From Variovorax sp. TBS-050B (lineage in GTDB: Bacteria > Pseudomonadota > Gammaproteobacteria > Burkholderiales > Burkholderiaceae_C), in assembly GCF_029893635.1 (NCBI RefSeq), contig NZ_JARXYR010000002.1, positions 1,959,001 through 2,023,000 on the forward strand: a stretch of 64,000 nucleotides of DNA. The letters are read 5' to 3'. Both the position numbers and the translations under genes were made by a program. Each line of letters begins with the position of its first letter. The stretch's first letter is position 1. Below, piece by piece: positions 8,376-17,055 of the stretch. Below the pieces are notes generated by a model. That model worked only from the letters and a program-made list of their open reading frames with translations. It was not told where the DNA came from and did no database searches.

Positions 8376-9437
8376 ATGCCGGCGGCGGCCTTCTTCTTCT
8401 TCTTTCTCTGCCGGGCCGCGCGCCTGCTGGCCGCGGGCCTGGCACTGGCGGCGGCCGTCGCCACCGGCGCGCTGGCGCAGGGCGGCGCGCGCGCGGACGC
8501 GCCGGCTGGCCCGGTGCGCTTCGGCGTGCTGCCGCTCGGCGGCGCGGTCGAGTCGCGCGCATTGTGGATGCCGCTGCTCGACGACATGAGCCGCGCCCTC
8601 GGCGTGCCGGTCAGCGTGCACTCCGCGGCCTCCTACGAGGAGCTCGACCGTGCGATCCAGCGCGACGAGATCGACATGGCCTTCCTGTCGGCCAGGATCG
8701 CGCTCGAGGCGGTGATGCAGCGCCGCATGCGGGTGGTGGCGCAGATCGCGCGCCGGCCCGGCATGCCCACCCACCGCGCGGTGCTGCTGACGCGCCGCAC
8801 CGGCACGCCGAGCACGCTCGAGGCAGTGCTGGCCGAGCCCGAGCGCTGGCGCCTCGCGCGCGGCGACAACCGTTCGGTCACGGGCTTCCTGATTCCGCAG
8901 AGCCAGCTCTTCCTGCCGCGCGGCATCGCGATGGAAACGCGCTTCCGCGGCGAGGTCATCGGCACCCACCAGGCCACGGCGCTCGCGGTGGCCAACGGCG
9001 ATGCCGACGCGGCGACCAACAACACCACCGACTTCGAGCGCTTCAGGGAACAGTTCCCGGTCGAGGCCGCGCGCCTGCACATCGTCTGGGAGTCCGAGCC
9101 GCCGCCCGGTGCGCAGATGGTGCTGCGGCGCGACTATCCGCCCGCGTTCCAGGCCCGGGTGCAGGCCTTCCTGGCGGGCTACGGCCAGGGCAAGGGCCCG
9201 CGCGCCGACGCCGAGCGCGAGGTGCTCAAGACCTTGCGCGCGGCCCACGGCTATGCCGCGGCCGACGACAGCGCGCTCCTGCCGGAGGCGCAGCTGGAAT
9301 ACCAGCTCGGCAGGCAGAACGCCATGGCCGCATCCTGGGTCAACGAGGCGGCGCGCGCCCGGCGCCTGCAGCGCATCGAGCAGACCTACAAGGACCAGGT
9401 CGAGCTGCTGCGCGCCGCCGCCCCCGCCGCGCGCTGA
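8376..9437 (+). CDS. PhnD-like phosphate/phosphonate-type periplasmic binding protein (copy 2)
   Basis: Tandem paralogue of the preceding gene, 353 aa, starting 3 bp after its stop. The N-terminus has an odd run of phenylalanines followed by a hydrophobic stretch ending in ALAQGG, consistent with a signal peptide cleaved after Ala-Gln-like residues. The mature part (VRFGVLPLGGAVESR, IDMAFLSARIAL, GTHQATALAVANGDADAATNN) aligns with copy 1 over its whole length at roughly half identical residues by eye. Retention of two diverged copies points to two ligands or a heteromeric sensor. About 190 bp without a gene separates it from tssK. Confidence 0.8.
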   Translation: MPAAAFFFFFLCRAARLLAAGLALAAAVATGALAQGGARADAPAGPVRFGVLPLGGAVESRALWMPLLDDMSRALGVPVSVHSAASYEELDRAIQRDEIDMAFLSARIALEAVMQRRMRVVAQIARRPGMPTHRAVLLTRRTGTPSTLEAVLAEPERWRLARGDNRSVTGFLIPQSQLFLPRGIAMETRFRGEVIGTHQATALAVANGDADAATNNTTDFERFREQFPVEAARLHIVWESEPPPGAQMVLRRDYPPAFQARVQAFLAGYGQGKGPRADAEREVLKTLRAAHGYAAADDSALLPEAQLEYQLGRQNAMAASWVNEAARARRLQRIEQTYKDQVELLRAAAPAAR

Positions 9438-9628
9438 CCGGGCGCCGGGCGCGCCCGTCTACTCCCTTCGCCGTAGCTCCAAAAGCCCGCCTCTAGGCCG
9501 TTAGGCGGATTTGCCCGCCGTGCCGCGCGCCGGAAACTCCCGGCTTCCTCGGGCGAATGTGGCTCTTCCACCTGGCCCGATCCCCTTCGGGGGCCATTCG
9601 GGCAGCCCTTGCCTTTGACGGAGTGCGG

Positions 9629-10960
9629 ATGAGTTGGCGAACAAAAGTGGTCTGGAGCGAGGGGATGCTGCTGCAGCCCCAGCACCTGCAGCAGAGCGAG
9701 CGTCATGGTGACCATGCGCGGCACGTGCTGCTGCGCTCGACCACGCCCTACGCCTGGGGCTTCGCGGAGATCGAGGTCGATGCCGCCGCGCTCACGCTCG
9801 GCAAGCTCGCGCTCGTGCGCGCGGTGGGCGTCTTCGGCGACGGCACCGTGTTCGACATGCCGGCGGTCGATCCGCTGCCGGACCCGATCGACATTCCGCC
9901 CGCGATGCGCGACGAGGCCGTGGTGCTCGCGCTGCCGCTGCGCCGTGCCGGCGCGCGCGAGGCCGATGCAGAGGAATACGAGGAACTGGTGCGCCACCGC
10001 GTGCTCGAGTCGGAGGTGCCGGACTCCAACACCGCCGGCGAGCGCACCGCCATGCTGCAGCTCGGCCAGCTCCACACCCGCCTGATGCGCGCGAGCGAAG
10101 CCACCGACGCCTGGACCACGCTCGGCGTGGCGCGCGTGGTCGAGCGCCGCGTCGACAACCAGGTGCAGCTCGACCGCGCGATGCTGCCGCCGCTGCTCGA
10201 CGTGGCGGCCCATGCGGTGATCCGGTCCTGGCTCGACGAACTGCTGGGCCTGCTGCGCCAGCGCGGCGAGGCGCTGGCCGGCCGCATGACGCAGGGCGGC
10301 ACCGGCGGCGTTGCCGAGATCGCCGACTTCATGCTGCTGCAGGCCGTGAACCGCAACGAGGCGGTGTTCGCGCACCTTGCGAAGAGCGCGATGCTGCACC
10401 CGCAGCATTTCTTCGAACATGCGCTCGCGCTCGCGGGCGACCTCGCGAGCTTCCGCGATTCGCGCCGGGTCGCGCGCTTCGGCCCCTACATCCACGACGA
10501 CCTCGCGGCCAGCTTCCGCCCCGTGATGGACGACCTGCGCCGCAGCCTCTCGATGGTGCTCGAGCAGTCGGCGATCCGCATCGACCTGCACGACCGCAAG
10601 CACGGCGTGCGCGTGGCGGTGGTGAGCGACGTGGAGCTGCAGCGCAATGCCACCTTCGTGCTGGCCGTGAACGCCCACATGCCGAGCGAGGCGCTGCGCG
10701 CGCGCTTCCCCACGCAGGTCAAGATCGGCCCGGTCGAGCGCATCCGCGACCTCGTCAACCTCGCGCTGCCGGGCGTCACGCTCACGCCGCTGCCGGTGGC
10801 GCCGCGGCAGATCCCGTTCCATGCGGGCGCCAACTACTTCGAGCTCGAAACCCGCAACAGCGACCTGTGGCGCCAGCTCGAGCAGTCGGGCGGCGTGGCG
10901 ATGCACATCGCGGGCGACTTCCCGGGCCTCGACCTGCAGTTCTGGGCGATCAGATCATGA
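9629..10960 (+). CDS. tssK: T6SS baseplate protein TssK
   Basis: TssK is the trimeric baseplate subunit that links the T6SS baseplate to the TssJLM membrane complex in the cytoplasm. The protein is 443 aa, normal for the family, and opens with the diagnostic VVWSEGMLLQPQHLQQSERH. I chose ATG 9629 because it has a GGAG ribosome site 5 bases upstream and gives the canonical MSWRTKV start. An upstream in-frame ATG at 9557 would add 24 atypical residues. The stop overlaps the start of tssL (ATGA), so tssK-tssL-tssM-tagF form a coupled run. This is the first gene of the plus-strand T6SS arm, and the 190 bp before it should hold the promoter, which I could not define. Confidence 0.95.
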   Translation: MSWRTKVVWSEGMLLQPQHLQQSERHGDHARHVLLRSTTPYAWGFAEIEVDAAALTLGKLALVRAVGVFGDGTVFDMPAVDPLPDPIDIPPAMRDEAVVLALPLRRAGAREADAEEYEELVRHRVLESEVPDSNTAGERTAMLQLGQLHTRLMRASEATDAWTTLGVARVVERRVDNQVQLDRAMLPPLLDVAAHAVIRSWLDELLGLLRQRGEALAGRMTQGGTGGVAEIADFMLLQAVNRNEAVFAHLAKSAMLHPQHFFEHALALAGDLASFRDSRRVARFGPYIHDDLAASFRPVMDDLRRSLSMVLEQSAIRIDLHDRKHGVRVAVVSDVELQRNATFVLAVNAHMPSEALRARFPTQVKIGPVERIRDLVNLALPGVTLTPLPVAPRQIPFHAGANYFELETRNSDLWRQLEQSGGVAMHIAGDFPGLDLQFWAIRS

Positions 10961-12288
10961 GCACACCTCCCGACCCCTTCGCGGCGTTCGAGTCCGAGCG
11001 CACGGTCATCAAGCCCAAGCCGCGCACGCCGGCCGGCAGCGCACCGGCCGCGCCCGCGCCCGCACCTTTCGTGCCGGCCACCGACCCGGCGCCGGCCGAG
11101 ATCGGCGAGCTCGGGCTGCTCAATCCGCTGGTGTCGGCCGCGGGCAAGCTGCTGGTGCTGACGGCCAAGCTGCGCAGCCTGGCGCAGCCGCCGAACGTGC
11201 CGGCGCTGCGCGCCTCGACCGCCGAGGCCGTGAACCAGTTCGACCAGAACGCGCGCCGCGCGGGCGTGAGCAACGAATCGGTGCTGGCCGCGCGCTACGT
11301 GCTGTGCACCGCGCTCGACGAGGCCGTGGCCAACACGCCCTGGGGCGTGCAGGCGGGCTGGAACAAGCAGAGCCTGCTGGTGCAGTTCCACAACGAGACC
11401 TGGGGCGGCGAGAAGGTGTTCCAGCTGCTCGCCAAGCTCGCGCAGGACGTGCCCACGCACCGCCAGCTGCTGGAGCTGATCTACAGCGTGCTCGCGCTCG
11501 GCTTCGAAGGGCGCTACCGCGTGGTGGACAACGGCCGCGCGCAGCTCGACGCGGTGCGCCAGCGCCTGGCCGACCTGATCGCCAAGGACCGCCCGCCGGT
11601 CGAGGCCGAGCTCTCGCCGCACTGGCGCGGGCAGGGCGCGGGCACGGTGCGGCTGCGCGAGTCGCTGCCGCTGTGGGTGTTCGCGGCCGGCTTCGCGCTG
11701 CTGCTCGCGCTCGCCTGGTTCGGACTGCGGCTCGCGCTCAACCACCGCTCCGACACCACCTACGCCGCGGTCTCGAGCCTGCGCGTGCCCAACATCCAGA
11801 TCGCGCCGCCAGCCGCGCCCGCCAAGGCGCCGCGGCTCGCGCGCTTCCTCGAGCCCGAGATCAGGCAGGGCCTGGTCACCGTCACCGACGAGGCCGACCG
11901 CAGCGTGGTGCGCCTGCGCGGCGATTCCTTCTTCGGCTCCGGCAGCGCCGAGCCCATGGCGGCCTCGCTGCCGGTGCTGCGCCGCATCGGCCAGGCGCTG
12001 GCCGAGGTCAAGGGCGAAGTGCTGATCACCGGCCATTCCGACAACCAGCCGATCCGCTCGCTGCGCTACCCCTCGAACTGGCACCTCTCGGCCGCGCGCG
12101 CCGATGCGGTGAAGGGCGCACTCACCACGCTGGTCGAGCCCGCGCGCATGCGCGCCGACGGCAAGGCCGACGCCGAGCCCGTGGCGCCCAACGACACGCC
12201 GGCGAACCGCGCGCGCAACCGGCGCGTCGAGGTCGTGCTGCTGGCCGCGCCTGACGCGGCTTCTGCGGCGGCGGGAGTGACGAAATGA
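10957..12288 (+). CDS. tssL: T6SS membrane protein TssL (DotU family) with OmpA-like peptidoglycan-binding domain
   Basis: A 443-aa inner-membrane component of the TssJLM complex. After a Pro/Ala-rich cytoplasmic leader, residues about 45-220 form the DotU domain (ARYVLCTALDEAVANTPWG, LALGFEGRYRV). A single membrane helix follows at about 237-260 (LWVFAAGFALLLALAWFGL), then a periplasmic OmpA-like domain at about 310-440 with the peptidoglycan-binding pattern TGHSDNQPIRSLRYPSNWHL and NRRVEVVLL. This is an evolved TssL that can anchor the complex to the cell wall itself. ATG 10957 overlaps the tssK stop, and the stop at 12288 overlaps the tssM ATG. A second, divergent DotU-like protein is encoded at 49210-50529. 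Confidence 0.95.
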   Translation: MSTPPDPFAAFESERTVIKPKPRTPAGSAPAAPAPAPFVPATDPAPAEIGELGLLNPLVSAAGKLLVLTAKLRSLAQPPNVPALRASTAEAVNQFDQNARRAGVSNESVLAARYVLCTALDEAVANTPWGVQAGWNKQSLLVQFHNETWGGEKVFQLLAKLAQDVPTHRQLLELIYSVLALGFEGRYRVVDNGRAQLDAVRQRLADLIAKDRPPVEAELSPHWRGQGAGTVRLRESLPLWVFAAGFALLLALAWFGLRLALNHRSDTTYAAVSSLRVPNIQIAPPAAPAKAPRLARFLEPEIRQGLVTVTDEADRSVVRLRGDSFFGSGSAEPMAASLPVLRRIGQALAEVKGEVLITGHSDNQPIRSLRYPSNWHLSAARADAVKGALTTLVEPARMRADGKADAEPVAPNDTPANRARNRRVEVVLLAAPDAASAAAGVTK

Positions 12289-15200
12289 TCAAGAAGATAT
12301 TCGGCTTTCTGTTCAGCCCGCTGCTGCTGACCGTCCTCGCGCTCGTCGTCGTCTCGCTGCTGATCTGGTGGATCGGGCCGCTGGTGAAGATCGGCGCGCT
12401 CGCGCCGCTGGAGACCGAGCTCGCGCGCGGCGTGCTGATCGGCGTGCTCGTGCTCCTCGTGGTGCTGCGCGCGCTGTGGCGCCGCTGGCGCCGCGCGCCG
12501 TGCGAGCCAGCACCTGACCGACGGCCTGATGAAGGCGCCCGCACCGAAGGCCGGCGCGCCGGTCGACGGCGAGCAGAAGATCCTCGACACCCGCTTCAAC
12601 GAAGCCGTGGCCACGCTCCGGCAGATGAAGCTGCATGCCGCGGGCAAGAAGCCCGGCTGGCGCGACTGGCTTTCGATCTCGGGCGGCAGCTACCTCTACG
12701 ACCTGCCGTGGTACGTGTTCATCGGCGCGCCGGGCGCGGGCAAGACCACGGCGCTGGTCAACTCGGGGCTCTCGTTTCCGCTGGCCGAGAAGTTCGGACC
12801 GGGCGCGATCCGCGGCGTCGGCGGCACGCGCAACTGCGACTGGTGGTTCACCGACGAGGCGGTGCTGATCGACACCGCGGGCCGCTACACCACGCAGGAC
12901 AGTCACCAGGCCGAGGACAAGAGCGCCTGGGAAGGCTTTCTCGGCCTGCTGCGCAAGGTGCGTCCGCGGCGTCCGCTCAACGGCGTGTTCCTCACCGTCA
13001 GCGTGGCGGACCTGCTGAGCCAGGGGCCCGAGCAGCGCACCCAGCTCGCGGCCTCGATCCGCGCGCGGCTGCTCGAACTCGACGAGAAGCTCACCACGCG
13101 GCTGCCGGTGTACGTGCTTGTCACCAAGAGCGACCTGCTCTATGGCTTCACCGACTACTTCGACGACCTGGGCAAGGAGCAGCGCGCACAGGTGCTGGGC
13201 TTCACGCTGCCGCCCGAAGAGGGCGCGCAGGTGGACGAGAAGGGACTGTCGGCGTCGTTCCAGCGCGAGTTCGCGCTGTTGCACAACCGCCTCAACGACG
13301 GCCTGATCGCACGCATGCAGCGCGAGACCGACGGCACGCGGCGCGCCGCGATCTTCGGCTTTCCGGCGCAGTTCGGCGCGATCGGCGCCACGCTGTCGGA
13401 CCTGCTCGACCAGGTCTTCACCGGCTCGCGCTTCGCGCAGCCGCCGTGGGTGCGCGGCGTGTACTTCACCAGCGGCACGCAGGAGGGCAGCCCCATCGAC
13501 CGCGTGATGGGCAGCCTCGCGCGCAGCTTCGGCATCGAGCGCGCGATGCTCGCGCCGCAGAAGTCGAGCGGCCGCAGCTACTTCCTCACCGCGCTGCTGC
13601 GCGAGGTGGTGTTCCCGGAGCAGCGCCTGGCCGGTGCGAACGTGAAGCTCGAGCGCCGCCGCCACGCACTGCGCGTGGCGGGCGTGGCCGCGATGACGCT
13701 GCTCACGCTCGGGCTGCTCGCGGGCTGGGGCTGGAGCGCCATGCGCAACGTCGAGTACCTGAAGTCGGTCGAGGCCCGCGTCGAGCCCGCGCGCCAGAAC
13801 CTCGCCGCGCTGCCCGCGCGGGTGCAGAACCTGGTCGAGGTGGCGCCGGTGCTGCAGGGCCTGCGCGACATCTGGAAGACGCCCGAGAACCGCCAGGGCG
13901 ACGAGCCGCTCGCGATGACGCTCGGCCTCTACCAGGGCGACAAGCTCGACGCCGCCGCGATGCTCACGCACCAGCGCGCGCTCAATGACGCCTTCCTGCC
14001 GCAGATCGCCAAGCGCATCGAGGACCAGCTGCGCACCGCGCAGCGCGACAACCTCGAATTCACCTACGAGGCGCTCAAGAGCTACCTGATGCTCTACCAG
14101 CCCGAGCATTTCGACGCCGAGGCGCTCAAGGCCTGGATCACGCTCGACTGGGCGCGCAGCCTCGACCGCGGCATTCCCGAGGACCAGCGCCAGGCGCTCG
14201 AGGACCAGCTCGACGTGCTGATCGCGCAGGGGCCCCCGCGCTCGCCGCTCAAGATGGACGAGAACCTGGTGCGCAGCGTGCGCGCCGTGCTCGCGAGCTA
14301 TCCGCTGGAGCAGCGCGTGTTCAGTCGCCTCAAGCGCCAGCGCGCCACCAAGGACATCCCGGCCTTCAGCATCGCCACCGCCGCCGGCCCCTCGGCGCCG
14401 CTGGTGTTCGAGCGCATCAGCGGCAAGCCGCTGACCGAGGGCGTGCCGGGCATGTTCACCTACGACGGCTACCACAAGCGCTTCCAGAACGAGGTGGTGG
14501 TGCTCACCGGCCTGCTCGCCGCCGAGGACCCGTGGGTGCTGGGCCAGGACCGCAGCGCCACCGACCGCCTGCGCGACGCCGCCGCGATCGGCGCGCTGAC
14601 CGACCGCGTGCGCCGGCTGTATCTCGCCGAGTACGTCAAGCAGTGGGAAGCGCTGCTGGCCGACGTGCGGCTGATCCGCGCCTCGGGCCTGGAGAAGAAC
14701 ATCGAGGCCGCGCGCATCCTCTCGGGCGTGGGCTCGCCGCTCGCGAACTTCCTGCGCGCGGTGGTGAAGGAGACCACGCTGATCCCGGCCGACCAGCCGA
14801 AGGACGTGGTGAGCAAGGCCAGCGCCACCGTCGCGAACACGCGCAAGGGGCTGGAGGAGCTGTTCGGCGGCGATCCGAACAAGCCGGTGGCGAGCGGCAA
14901 GCGCATCGAGAGCATCGTCGACGACCGCTTCGAACCGCTGCGCCGCCTGGTCACGCCCGCCGCGCCGGGCCAGCCCGCGCCGATCGACGATGCGCTCAAG
15001 CTCTTCAACGAGGTCTACGTCTACCTCAACGCGGTCGACACCGCGGTGAAGGGCCGCACCTCGCCGCCGCCCGGCGACGTGGCGGGCAAGCTCAAGTCCG
15101 ATGCCGGCCGCCTGCCCGAGCCGGTGCGCACCATGGTCGAGAACCTGAGCCAGACCGGCGCCGCGCAGGCGCAGGTGGCCGAGCGCGGCAACCTGAGCCA

Positions 15201-15885
15201 GGACCTGCGCCCGGTGACCGAGTTCTGCAACCGCGCGATCGCGGGCCGCTATCCCTTCGTGGGCAGCAGCAAGCGCGACGTGCTGCCCGAGGACTTCGGC
15301 CAGATGTTCGGCGCCGGCGGGCTGATGGACGAGTTCTTCCAGAAGCGGCTCGCGTCGCTGGTCGACACCAGCACGCGCCCGTGGCGCTACAAGCCCGTGG
15401 CCGAGCGCGGCGCCGTCACCACGCAGGCGCTCGCGCAGTTCGAGCGTGCCGCGCGCATCAAGGACATCTTCTTCCGCGCCGGCGGCCGCGGCCCCTCGAT
15501 GCGGCTGGACTTCAAGCCGGTGGAGATGGACGCGGGCATCACCCAGTTCATCCTCGACGTGGACGGCCAGCTCGTGAAGTACGCGCACGGCCCCGTGGTG
15601 CCGATGGCGGTGCAGTGGCCCGGCCCCAAGGGCAGCAATCAGGTGCGCATCCAGGTCAGCCCGCCCTCGGCCACCGGCAGTTCGGGCGCCGCGGTCGACG
15701 GACCCTGGGCGCTGTTCCGCGCGCTCGACGACGGCCAGCTCGAAGCCGGCGACGCGCCCGAGAAGTTCTTCATCACCTTCCAGATCGGCGCGCGCAAGAC
15801 CCGCTTCGAGGTGACGACCAACAGCGTGCAGCATCCGATCCGCCTCAAGGAGCTGCGCGAGTTCTCCTGTCCGGAGGGCTTGTGA
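12285..15885 (+). CDS. tssM: T6SS inner-membrane protein TssM (IcmF), apparent single-base frameshift near 12490
   Basis: TssM is the large membrane-complex protein that binds TssL and TssJ across the periplasm. ATG 12285, overlapping the tssL stop, opens a frame with two membrane helices (about residues 8-27 and 45-62) that reads naturally as far as LRALWRRWRR near 12490. The rest of the family sequence lies in the next frame, where ASQHLTDGLMKAP leads into the 1118-residue body: the Walker A motif GAPGAGKT, a third helix near 13675-13735, and the periplasmic IcmF domain. The two halves add up to about 1199 aa, the normal TssM length, so one extra base in the GC-rich run 12481-12505 would explain everything. 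It may be a real inactivating mutation, but other similar breaks in this window suggest a sequencing error. Confidence 0.9.
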
Positions 15886-16442
15886 GCGCGCATGCATTGC
15901 CCGGCTGGTTCGGCAAGCTGCCCGGCATGGGCGACTTCGCGCACCGGCGGCTGCCCGACTCCTTCCGTTCGGTGTGGGACGCCTGGCTGCAGCGCGGCAT
16001 GGCGCGGCTGCGCGACCGGCATGCGGACTGGACCGCGCACTACCTGGAGGCGCCGGTGTGGTGCTTCGCGCTCGGGCCTGGTGTGGCCGGCGACGCGGCG
16101 TGGATCGGCGTGATGATGCCTTCGGTCGACGGGGTGGGGCGGTACTTTCCGTTCACGCTGGCGGGGGCGGCTTGGGGGGATGCGGTCCAGTGGTGGGGGC
16201 TTGCGACGCGGGCGGCGCTGGAGGGGCTGGAGGATGACCTCGATCCGGAGCGGTTCGATGCGGTGCTGGGGCGGGAGTTTGCTTCTGCGGCTGCGGAGAC
16301 CGGCGCTCCGGTCGTGCTGCCTGGGCACGGGGAGTCGGTTTGGATGACAGATCCGGGGGATGGGCCATCGGCTCGGATGGTGGTTCGGGGCTTGCCTTCT
16401 GGGGAGCAGTTCGAGGCGCTGTTTCTGGGGGGTGGGGAATGA
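15882..16442 (+). CDS. tagF: T6SS-associated protein TagF
   Basis: A small cytoplasmic accessory protein of 186 aa with the N-terminal TagF signature PGWFGKLPGMGDFAHRRLP and WLQRGM. TagF proteins act as post-translational repressors of T6SS assembly in systems that also carry a kinase, phosphatase and FHA protein, all of which occur in this locus. The start is a GTG at 15882 overlapping the tssM stop (GTGA). Downstream comes a 560-bp palindromic repeat rather than a gene, so transcription of the next block may be partly separate. The protein is short, with only the TagF domain and no fused phosphatase domain. Confidence 0.88.
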   Translation: MSAHALPGWFGKLPGMGDFAHRRLPDSFRSVWDAWLQRGMARLRDRHADWTAHYLEAPVWCFALGPGVAGDAAWIGVMMPSVDGVGRYFPFTLAGAAWGDAVQWWGLATRAALEGLEDDLDPERFDAVLGREFASAAAETGAPVVLPGHGESVWMTDPGDGPSARMVVRGLPSGEQFEALFLGGGE

Positions 16443-16461
16443 GGAGCGCTGGTGGGTTTTT

Positions 16462-17021
16462 GTTCCGGGGCCGGGTCTCGCCCCGGCGGGCGACTTACTT
16501 TCTTTGCTTCGCCAAAGAAAGTAAGCAAAGAAAGGCGACCCCCACTGTCTGCGACCCCTTCGCTGCGCTACGGGGCAACCTGCGGTGCTCGCGTTTCGCG
16601 GGGTCTCGCAGAACTCGCTTCGCTCAAACAGCTGCGAGCCCTGATCCGCGAAACGCTCCGCTCCTCGGCGCAGCCAGAGGGGGAGCGAAACCGACGGGCC
16701 ATCGCTTCGCTCGGCCAGCAACGCGCGCACGCGGAGCGTGCACGCTTGTGTTTGGGGCCGAGCGAAGCGACGGCCCGGCTGGGCTCCCACTCCCTTCTGG
16801 CTGTGCCGAGGAGCGGAGACGGAGGCGGGATCAGGGCCGCAGCTGTCTGAGCGCAGCGCAGCGGAGCGAGTTCTGCGGACCCCCGCCGGAGTCGAGCACC
16901 GCAGGTTGCCCGCAGCGAAGCGGAGGGACACAGACAGTAGGGTCGCCTTTCTTTGCTTACTTTCTTTGGCGAAGCAAAGAAAGTGAGTCGCCCGCCGGGG
17001 CGAGACCCGGCCCCGGCAAAC
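16462..17021. repeat. 560-bp giant imperfect palindrome between tagF and the kinase gene
   Basis: The gap 16443-17055 holds no gene that I can support but is almost wholly occupied by an inverted repeat. The outer arms (about 16462-16552 and 16931-17021) match nearly base for base, each beginning with CCGGGGCCGGGTCTCGCCCC. Each arm contains its own smaller hairpin, CTTTCTTTGCTT facing AAGCAAAGAAAG. Matching continues imperfectly inward, and the centre of symmetry falls at 16740/16741 on AGCGTG|CACGCT, exactly midway between the outer ends. Open frames on both strands here are consequences of the symmetry. It may be a non-autonomous mobile or repetitive element, and transcripts from either side would fold into a very long hairpin. 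Confidence 0.85.
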
Positions 17022-17055
17022 AAACCCACACGCAAGCCAATCAAGGAGCCAGTCA

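Noticed and set aside
12470..12530. Programmed ribosomal frameshift in tssM
   Set aside because: No slippery heptamer or stimulatory structure typical of programmed shifts was recognised, and other single-base breaks in the window make an indel error the simpler explanation.
12313..15897. Very long open frame antisense to tssM (about 1190 codons)
   Set aside because: It mirrors tssM codon by codon, is low-complexity (Arg/His/Ala/Leu-rich) and matches no family. Such frames are expected opposite GC-rich genes.
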